Source: Bacidia rubella
Lineage: Eukaryota; Ascomycota; Lecanoromycetes; Lecanorales; Ramalinaceae
DNA: 64,000 nucleotides
Assembly (NCBI GenBank): GCA_032158265.1
Contig: JAVTIF010000011.1
Span: 248,001-312,000 of the forward strand
Reading direction: 5' to 3'
The translations under genes and the position numbers were made by a program. The notes under the pieces are model-generated. The model was given only the letters and a program-made list of their open reading frames with translations. It had not been told where the DNA came from and did not search any database. Within the stretch, counting starts at the first letter, position 1. Each line of letters begins with the position of its first letter. This document shows, one piece after another, positions 56,566 through 64,000 of this stretch.

Positions 56566-58456
56566 ATGACGACGCTTGTTCCTCGTCCACCATACAGCCA
56601 GGAAGAGCTTGATCGCCTCTATCCTAAGCAATTGAAGCTCCAATTAGTGCAACTCGTATGTTATAGATATGTCAATTTCCTCATCTAAGTCTGTTTCTTG
56701 TCATGCGCTTAACTTGCGCTCTCTTTTCGTACATATAAGAAAGAAATCCCCTCTAGACATTGCCTTTGGGCACTTGAATACCTGCGGTCTGTTCTTAAAT
56801 GTAGAAAGGACTGAGAAGAAATCAAACTCCCCAGACCTTTGTTGATCCTACATTCCCCTTTTCAGCGCTCACTGGCAGCATCAATTCAATACACCCCCCA
56901 CTCCCCACCCTCACTAAACATCCCAGCTCCTCCGCCACGGCGAACGCTCCCCCGTCTCCGCCCGCTTTCAAAACGCCGGCCTCCCCCCATACTAGCCCTA
57001 CTGCACCGCCACAAAACAACTCACCTCCGTAGCCCTAACCACCCCAAACCCCACCACCCCATCCGACTGGTCATCCCTCCAATGGCGGCACCGGCTCGAA
57101 ACCTTCGGCTCTCACGATGCCTCCGTGCTGGCCTCCGGCCGCAACGGTGAGATCGACAGCATATGCAACATGGGCGAACTAACCGACACGGGGCGCTCCA
57201 CGACCCTCGCACTTGGCCAACGCCTACGACACCTCTACGTCACGCAACTGAAGTATATGCCCGCGATAATCTCCGACGCTGACATGATATACCTGCGCGC
57301 AACGCCCATGCCTCGAGCACTGGAATCCGTCCAGCAAGCTTTCTGGGGCATGTACCCGCTCACTGCACGGACGGCTTCGTTTCCCCCGCCGACAATCATA
57401 ACAAGAGCGCCGCAGGACGAGACGCTTTATCCCAACGACGCGAGCTGTCGGCGGTTCAGCCAGTTGCTGCGCGCGTTCGGGCAGAGGACCGCGGATAGAT
57501 GGAACGATAGTGAGGAAATGGGGTATTTGACAAAGATGTTGGGGAAGTGGATGCCGGATGACAATGGGGGCGCTGATGCTGGAAGAAGTGGGGGAGGGGG
57601 AAAGGTGAGGGTGGATGGCCATCCCAGGTTGAGTGGCATTATGGATACTATCAATTCGACGCTGGCGCATGGGAAGGATACAAGGCTGCCGGCGCCGTTC
57701 TATGATGAGAAGGTCAGGGGTATTGTTGATAGGATTGGCGTTGAGGAGTGGTTTTCGGGGTATATGGAGAGTGCTGAGTATAGGACGCTGGGAATTGGGG
57801 CGCTGGCGGGGGATATTGTGAGTCGTATGGTTGGGTCTGTGGAGGGGAGCGGGAGTGATGGGTTGCTCGAGGTTGGAGGTGGAGAGGGGGAGATGGGGGT
57901 TGGAAGGGGCGGAGAGAGGAGGTTGATGTTCGGGCTGAGTGGGTGCCATGACACTACGCTTGCGGCACTGTTGGCCAGCATTGGGGCATTTGAGAATGAA
58001 AAGTGGCCGCCATATACCAGCGCTCTAGCATTCGAGCTCTTCAAAGAGAACAAAACGCAAATGGAAGGTGCCAGGTTAGACATCCCAGCCACAGCGACCC
58101 GGGCTGGCAAGCAGAACACAAGTAGCAAGGGCATACTCTCCTCCCTCTTTGGCAGAAAGGAGAAGATGTCAACAGAAGGTTTTCCGAGAAAACCAGTGAC
58201 AGACATGTCTGACGCGGAGAGGAGACGATTGAATGGCTACTTCGTAAGGATACGGTATAACGATCGTCCGGTCACTGTGCCAGGGTGCAGACCGCAGGGC
58301 AAGCATTTGGATGGCGACGAGACATTTTGCACATTGGAGGCGTTCAAGAGTATTGTGGATAAATTCACGCCGGGGAATTGGAGGGAGAGTTGTTTGATGA
58401 ATTTGGATCAGCCGCCGTTACCGCAGGGTATTGAGAGAGCTGGGAAGGTGGAGTGA
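56566..58456 (+). pseudogene. histidine-phosphatase-family gene with an in-frame stop
   Basis: Exon 1 is 56566-56655 (ATG, 30 codons), joined in phase 0 over a 271-bp intron to 56927-58456. Exon 2 opens with the catalytic loop LLRHGERSPVSARFQ, but 22 codons in, at 56993-56995, a TAG interrupts the frame (context PPY-stop-PYC). The remaining ~487 codons are open and keep the second catalytic element SGCHDTTLAALLASIG, so the decay is recent, strain-specific or an assembly error. The position is a Trp in the homologues I recall. The change fits G-to-A at TGG, equal to C-to-T in a CpA on the other strand. Relatives are acid/lysophosphatidic-acid phosphatases (ACP6-like). Read through, the protein would be ~540 residues. 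Confidence 0.75.
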
Positions 58457-58770
58457 TGCGATAACCTGAGTGCTGTAGACCGGCGTATATATCGTAGAGG
58501 TGCCTTTGTGGGTATATGTTATAGATGAACTACAATGAAATTAGAGCCATGAAAACGATAGGTTATGCTACCCAGTGTCGTTTCCTCGCGCAAGCTGCTG
58601 GCAAAACTCTCGGAAAGGGACCAGCAATAAACTAAGGATTATTCATGAGATTTGCTCTATTTACATTGATTAGCCACTTATCACTATCTTACGGCGCTCA
58701 CCAAACGAGTGTTGATTGTACAGTCATTGGTTAGTACGCTTTCATCTCTCAGACCTCATCGATGTCAACG
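58457..58770. other. convergent intergenic region
   Basis: 314 bases between the 3' ends of the phosphatase gene and SUR2. Nothing distinctive seen. Confidence 0.6.
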
Positions 58771-60234
58771 CTACTGGCTTCCCTTGCTCATACACGTCCC
58801 CCCTGCCAGCTTGCTGAGCCCTTTCAGGCTATCCGTCGTGAATGACGAGCTTGTTGCTCGCCGTCTCGGTGTCTGACTGAGGATTCCATGAGCCTCCCTC
58901 TCTTCTCGTGCCTCCTCCGTCAGCACATTACGACCACCATCTTGTTTGTCATCCAGAATTTGCTGCCGCGATCCAGCCGCCTGCAGCTCAGCCTTTCCGT
59001 TCGGAGGTTGAGGCTGTCGACCTTGAGTAGGTACAGAAGACAAATCTTTCGCTTGCTTCAAGTCGTCTTCGTATGGTTGCGGAGCTTGCGACTTGCTCAT
59101 CCTAGCATCCGACCCTGTAATGGGCTTGATCTCATCTGCATCCATAGCCTTCTGTGCGGCGATCCTGCTCTTTTCGTACCGAGCACTGACGTCACCACCA
59201 GTCCATTCGGTTCCCAGCATGCGGTCCCAGAAAGTAAAGAATGGTTGGCTAAAGTTGGTTTTGATACCCCAGCTTTGATGGTGAACGTCATGGTACCCAG
59301 CATTATTGCCCGACAGATGTTGAAGCGGATCCCACGGAAAGGCGTATCCGCAATGATCATCTACGGTCTTTGCACAAGAGCCGGCAAAAAAGACACCACC
59401 TTGCCTGGTCGTCATTCCCGCCATTTTGAAAGCTATGCTTGCGCCTACAGTATCCAGCAAGAAACCTTCGAATGGATGGTTGTAGAGTGCGCCGTATGCG
59501 TAGGGAACGTAAAGTCGATGATGGCGCGAGTGGAAAGTCGTATACATCCACTTATTCATGTGCATGGCTCGGTGAAGGAAGTATTGCCAAGAGTCGAGAA
59601 CTATGATGGCAACAGTGAATTGAAGCATTGGCACGAGAAGCCAGTAGAATGCCTTGGCCAGCAGTAATTCCCAAGGCGCAAAAGCAGGTATTACTGAATC
59701 GATGCCACTAGACTGTAATGAGACGCTGTATGAGTGGCCATAGTGACCGCCTAAGAGCGCGCCAGCTATAGCTGGGTGACCAGCACTCAGATTTTTGCCC
59801 AATTGTAATGCGTCGATTCCGACAAAAGCCAGCAATTTGGGGATAATTCTCTCGACCATCCTGATGCGTGTCGCCCATGCTGCAATGTCATATCCCTCTT
59901 TCCCCACGAAATCGTCCGGTTCCGTCAAATTGAGGAGCATGCCCGTAAACATTTGAACCACTTGTTGTATGATCACGTCTCGGAGGACCTCCCATCTCGA
60001 TACGCGGTTTCTTTTAAGTATTTCAACAGGTGTATGTAACCGATACTGTGGAAAAAAGTCCTTGGTATCAATCCAATGGAAGAGTCCGGAAAAGATCCAG
60101 TAGGCAATAGTTGGGGCGAGGACGGTCAATGTTTTATCAGATATCCAAGGAAGTAAGGAAGGTCGCGGTGTGAGCGTATATGATGGAAGGGGAGGGATGT
60201 CGTCGGGACCCAAGGTTGTTGTGAGATTGTCCAT
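58771..60234 (-). CDS. SUR2: sphinganine C4-hydroxylase
   Basis: Single exon, 487 aa, ATG 60234. The fatty-acid-hydroxylase domain has all three histidine boxes: HRAMH, HSRHH and HDVHH, together with DDHCGY, WGIKTNFSQPFFTFWDRMLGT and several membrane spans (about residues 38-56, 175-215 and 250-300). This ER di-iron enzyme adds the C4 hydroxyl to the long-chain base, turning dihydrosphingosine into phytosphingosine. A ~110-residue Lys/Gln/Pro-rich, disordered C-terminal extension goes beyond the yeast protein (349 aa). It works downstream in the same pathway as the SCS7 gene at 2340. The promoter is shared with TCTP on the other side. Confidence 0.92.
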   Translation of the reverse strand: MDNLTTTLGPDDIPPLPSYTLTPRPSLLPWISDKTLTVLAPTIAYWIFSGLFHWIDTKDFFPQYRLHTPVEILKRNRVSRWEVLRDVIIQQVVQMFTGMLLNLTEPDDFVGKEGYDIAAWATRIRMVERIIPKLLAFVGIDALQLGKNLSAGHPAIAGALLGGHYGHSYSVSLQSSGIDSVIPAFAPWELLLAKAFYWLLVPMLQFTVAIIVLDSWQYFLHRAMHMNKWMYTTFHSRHHRLYVPYAYGALYNHPFEGFLLDTVGASIAFKMAGMTTRQGGVFFAGSCAKTVDDHCGYAFPWDPLQHLSGNNAGYHDVHHQSWGIKTNFSQPFFTFWDRMLGTEWTGGDVSARYEKSRIAAQKAMDADEIKPITGSDARMSKSQAPQPYEDDLKQAKDLSSVPTQGRQPQPPNGKAELQAAGSRQQILDDKQDGGRNVLTEEAREEREAHGILSQTPRRRATSSSFTTDSLKGLSKLAGGTCMSKGSQ

Positions 60235-60688
60235 GCTGAGAGGAAGAGGAGAAAGGTGAGGGTATGGGAGAGTAGGCGATATTTTAGAGTCGGCCTTCGC
60301 GGCCGGGCTTCGGCGGGTTCAATCAGGAGACTTTAGTTTGAAGTCAGTCAATTGATTGAAGGATACTCGATATTAGTAGTTGGTATTTTGATCGAAATAT
60401 GGCCAAAGGAGTGTAAGGAAAGGGAGAATCTATTGGTCTTTGCTGTGAAGAGTAAGGAGGGGAGGCTGAGCCGTTTGATGCATGATGACTTACCAATTTG
60501 CCACATTGTCCTAAAGAAGATTAGCTCCCGCTCTCCGGATAAAGTTGCTCCATCTCCGCCGGCCTGCAAGCCACCACCTACTTCAACCCCACCAAAAATC
60601 TTTGACATCTCTGGCACAGCTCACCACCTTCTTTACCCACAACGATTGCTGTACGTTGGAATATTGCTCCTGAAATACAAACGCCGCC
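60235..60688. other. divergent promoter between SUR2 and TCTP
   Basis: About 450 bases. Open frames on both strands here are short and unsupported. Pyrimidine-rich stretch (60530-60640) precedes the TCTP start. Confidence 0.55.
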
Positions 60689-61428
60689 ATGATTATTTAC
60701 AAGGTGAGTGCGCACTTCTCCTCTACTTGATCGCAGCGACAAGCATGTGCTATTCTTAGAGCCTCTTCCGAAAAAGCCTGACTCGATGTGAACAGGATCT
60801 TGTGTCTGGCGATGAGATCATCTCAGACAGCTATCCAGTCAAAGACATCGACGATGTTGTCTACGAGGTGGATTGCAGAAAAGTCACAAAGGGCGGCGTG
60901 AATGTCGATATTGGCGCAAACCCTTCAGCCGAGGGAGAGGATGCGGAGGCACTTGAAGAAGGCGCTGAGCAAGTAATCGATGTCGTGGACTCTTTCCGGC
61001 TGGTGCAAATGCCCTTTGGCGATAAGAAAAGTTTCACAGGCCAATTGAAGGGTGAGACTGGTGGTATCTTGGATATGCAACATTAGCTGATGACACTACT
61101 CCTAGGCTTCCTCAAGAAGGTAACTGAGCAGTGGAAGAAGGCCGGAAAGAGTGAGGACGATATCAAGAAATACCAATCCGGCATACAATCGTACTTTTCG
61201 AAAAAGCTGTCACCAAATTTCAAGGACCTCGAGTTCTTTGCGGGAGAATCTATGGATCCTGAGGGAATGTATGTGCCAGTCTCATGAGCTCTTCACTTTC
61301 CCTTCAACTATGCGCTGCTTGGTGCTAACGGATCATCTGTTAGGATCATTTTCTTGAATTATCGCGAGGATGGGATCACGCCCTATATGATTATTTGGAA
61401 ACATACTCTGTCCGAAATGAAGGTCTAA
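60689..61428 (+). CDS. TMA19: translationally controlled tumour protein homologue
   Basis: Four exons: 60689-60703 (15 nt), 60796-61051, 61106-61268 and 61344-61428; introns 92, 54 and 75 bp; 172 aa, the family's usual size. MIIYKDLVSGDEIISDSYPV opens the TCTP fold, followed by the acidic loop and DVVDSFRLVQMPF; the helical hairpin TEQWKKAGKSEDDIKKYQSG and the end IIFLNYREDGITPYMIIWKHTL complete it. The cytosolic protein associates with ribosomes in yeast. The first intron lies five codons after the ATG, as in many highly expressed fungal genes. Confidence 0.95.
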
Positions 61429-61851
61429 GCAAAGATCTAAGGAATTACTGCTGGCCACAATAGATGAGATGTGTGTATGAAAACCCCAAAATATATCACT
61501 TCTAGATCCTACGTATTCGGCTCATATTTTACTTTGGCTTCCAAAACTCTTGTCTCGATAGTTTATTCCATACACAGAGCCCGGATGCCTTTGTGCTCTA
61601 TTGGAATCTTCCCTCTATCTCTTACCATTCCTGTTCTGTGCATTCTCGAGCATTCATGATCCCACATATCCCACCCTTTCGTAGAGGACAAAGCGGAAAA
61701 AAGCTCCCGCCGGAGTCAGCCGCCCCGCGCTCGGAGTCGAGCAGACGACAGAGAATCGCGATGACACAGCAGCCGCTAACAACCATCAGTCAAAAAGCTG
61801 CAATCGCAGACATGTTGCACACGAGTTCCTTTCTCATGCATCCTCTCAATC
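61429..61851. other. intergenic
   Basis: About 420 bases between TCTP and the molybdopterin gene. It includes an in-frame-looking plus ORF (61593-61979) that is out of frame with MoaA and unsupported. Nothing else seen. Confidence 0.55.
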
Positions 61852-64000
61852 ATGGAACCTCTTCTTCGCCGCCCATTGACTCTATCGCGCAGCGCCAAAG
61901 CAGCAGCCCGTCTCTATCAAAGGCGAGGCACCGCATCAGCAGCAGCGTCCAGCATCTACCACGAAGTACCCACCCATGACATTCCTCCGCCGCCCTCACC
62001 TGGACCCTACCCTCCCCCCTCATCCCAAAAACCCGCTCCTCAGCCCAGATTCCCCTCAGCAGCACCCTTCTCCTCCTTCCTAACCGACACCTTCGCCCGG
62101 CAGCACGACTACCTCCGCATCTCCGTAACCGAGCGCTGCAACCTCCGCTGCACCTACTGCATGCCCGCCGAAGGCGTCCCTTTATCCCAACCCTCGCATC
62201 TCCTCACCTCCCCCGAGATCGTCTATCTCTCCCACCTATTCGTGAGTGAAGGCGTGCAAAAGATTCGGCTCACGGGCGGAGAACCCACTGTGCGAAAAGA
62301 CATTGTGGAATTAATGACGCAAATCGGTGAACTCAAGGAAAAGGGGCTAAAGGAGCTAGCGATAACAACGAACGGGATTGCGTTAAAGAGGAAATTGGAT
62401 CAGATGGCGGAAGCGGGGCTGACGGGGGTGAATTTGAGTTTGGATACGTTGAACCCGCATATGTTTGGGATTATGACGAGGCGGAAGGGGTTTGAGGCCG
62501 TCATGGGGACGGTTGAGAGGATTCTGGAGATGAAGACGAGGGGGTGGAAGGGGAAACTGAAGATTAATTGCGTGGTTATGAGGGGGGTAAATGACCGGGA
62601 GGTTTTGGGGTTTGTGGAATTGGGGAGGGAGAAGGATGTGGAGGTAAGGTTTATAGAGTATATGCCGTTTGAGGGGAATAGGTGGGAGAGGGGGAAGGTT
62701 GTGCCGTGGAAAGAGATGCTCGGCTCGATTAGGGAGAGGTATCCCGGGGCTAGGAAGGTGGAGACGGCGAAAAGTGAGACGAGTAAGACTTATGAGATTC
62801 CGGGGTTTGTGGGACGATTTGGGTTTATCAGTAGCATGACCGATGACTTTTGTGGGAGCTGTAATCGGTTACGCATTACGAGTGATGGGAATCTGAAAGT
62901 TTGTTTATTTGGGAATAAGGAGGTCAGCCTACGAGATATTTTGAGGAAGGGCAATGAGGGAGAGCCGATTGATGAGGAGGCTATGGACGCCTTGAAGAGG
63001 GTGGAGATGGATCGGAGGCAGAGCTTGCCCGGGTCAACAGGGTGTCTGGGATACGGACAGACGGAGAGAGAGTTACTTGAACTGATTGGCGTAGCTGTCA
63101 AGCGAAAGAAAGAGAAGCACGCTGGTATGGGACAGCTAGAGAACATGAAGAATCGGCCCATGATCTTGATCGGTGGGTGAGCTTATGTTTTTGGCACTTA
63201 GTATGTATCACATCGATCTGTTGCTCTGCGCATCAAACCGCGTCTTTTCATGTCTGAGAAACCCCATAATATCTGACATCTGCTAACGTAGTCCGACCAG
63301 ATAACAAACTATCAAACCTCTCGTCAAAATACACATGGAACCCTGGCAACAGTAAGCCTCACCTCGTCGGCCTCAGTCATCCACCCCTTTCCTGGCTCCC
63401 AGCCCAACAACCACTCATTCCCTACCTCCAAACTCGAGCATTCCACATCCGCAAATTCACCAAGGAGCCCCGCTCCAAACCAAAAGCCCAGCCTCTAGCT
63501 CCCTCATCAAACCCATCACCAAACCTTCCCCACCCCTCACCCACCAGCGAAGTCCGCATCCGCAAACTTGCCCACGAGCTTAAATACAAATCCAAACCTC
63601 AAGCTCCGCCATCAAACCCACCTTCAGACCTCCCCCACCTAACACCCACAAGCGAAGTCCACATGATCCCCGTCAGCACCAAAGCAACCACCCACCGTGT
63701 CGCCCTCGCAATCGGACACGTCCGCTTCTCAAGCCGATTGACCCTGTACATGATCCAGTACCACGCCCTGGAAAAAGGCGATGTCCTCGCTGTGGCTCGC
63801 ATAGCGGGCATTCAAGCGGTCAAGAAGACCGCCGAGTTGATTCCCTTAGCACACTCAGGAGTTCCTGTCGAGGGCGTGAGTGTGCGGGTTGAGGCTGTGG
63901 GCTCTGTTGACACCCCGGTCGTGGCGGGGGACTCGGTAAAATCTGTTGATGGGGAACGTCAGGTGGAGGAAGCAAGGGTGGAGAAAGCAATGCGACTTCG
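61852..64000 (+). CDS. cnxABC: molybdopterin precursor-Z synthesis gene, MoaA-MoaC fusion (3' partial)
   Basis: The MoaA part starts at ATG 61852 and stays open to TGA at 63178-63180. Radical-SAM cysteines are C96, C100 and C103 (ERCNLRCTYCMP); the C-terminal Fe-S cluster is in FCGSCNRLRI...VCLFG; the frame ends in Gly-Gly. After an intron the MoaC part runs to the window edge: SEVHMIPVSTKATTHRVA, EKGDVLAVARIAGIQAVKKT and LIPLAH. The two domains convert GTP to cyclic pyranopterin. The intron ends are ambiguous: donor GTGAGC at 63177 with acceptor 63352, or donor GTGGGT at 63173 with acceptor 63291, each fuse the domains in frame; unspliced mRNA would stop after Gly-Gly. A linker repeat precedes MoaC. 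In MoaC the usual LCHPL motif reads LAHSG. Confidence 0.85.
63498..63664 (+). repeat. tandem partial duplication before MoaC
   Basis: About 62 bp at 63498-63560 recur at 63603-63664 with roughly 80% identity. Both copies encode a Pro/Ser-rich stretch ending PTSEV; only the second continues into the real MoaC domain. It looks like an old internal duplication of the MoaC N-terminus. Confidence 0.7.

Noticed and set aside
56656..56926. Splicing out the TAG in the phosphatase exon
   Set aside because: No GT donor lies between the catalytic RHGER motif and the TAG; any splice removing the stop would also remove the active site.
57224..57949. 241-codon minus frame over the phosphatase
   Set aside because: Antisense shadow; no domain or promoter logic, while the plus strand has both phosphatase motifs.

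Overview
The window looks like nuclear DNA of a filamentous ascomycete (Pezizomycotina; class not determinable from this sequence alone). Reasons: most multi-exon genes have introns of 47-130 bp with GT-AG ends and CTAAC/CTGAC-type branch points; the genes include typical Pezizomycotina families (HET-domain protein, SAT4/PTH11-like rhodopsin-domain membrane protein, DUF3669 protein, fused cnxABC-type molybdopterin gene, small cysteine-containing secreted proteins). No viral, bacterial-operon, rRNA, tRNA or CRISPR sequence was recognised.

Layout. 0.9-13.2 kb: a four-TM protein, fatty-acid 2-hydroxylase (SCS7), a GPI-type surface protein, a C2H2 zinc-finger protein, eIF2B-gamma and a Pex22-like membrane protein. 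13.2-20 kb: a looser, gene-poor block with two multi-exon small secreted proteins and two tentative hypothetical genes. 20-28 kb: SPT20 (SAGA), class II fructose-bisphosphate aldolase (13 exons) and the Rag-type GTPase GTR2, with a 170-bp inverted-repeat element between the last two. 28-39.4 kb: an accessory-looking block of surface proteins of unknown ligand (a seven-TM protein with an N-terminal ectodomain, a rhodopsin-domain protein, an 843-aa signal-peptide/anchored protein) plus a HET-domain protein. 39.8-51.3 kb: threonine synthase, a cytochrome-b5-like protein, ribosomal protein eS25, an acetoacetate-decarboxylase-fold protein, a WRAP73 homologue, an expansin-like secreted protein and acetolactate synthase (ILV2, 14 exons). 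52-64 kb: a DUF3669 protein, a large mitochondrial PPR protein, a histidine-phosphatase gene broken by an in-frame stop, sphinganine C4-hydroxylase (SUR2), TCTP, and the molybdopterin precursor-Z gene (MoaA-MoaC fusion), which runs off the right edge.

Functional links: SCS7 and SUR2 act in the same sphingolipid hydroxylation pathway but lie about 55 kb apart; THR4 and ILV2 both serve amino-acid synthesis from aspartate/threonine; GTR2 and eIF2B-gamma both tie amino-acid status to growth. These are mostly housekeeping genes side by side and not an obvious gene cluster. Exon structures were assembled by hand from splice signals and reading-frame phase; every model called with confidence of 0.7 or more closes in frame from ATG to stop, except the phosphatase (deliberately reported as broken) and the edge-truncated molybdopterin gene.
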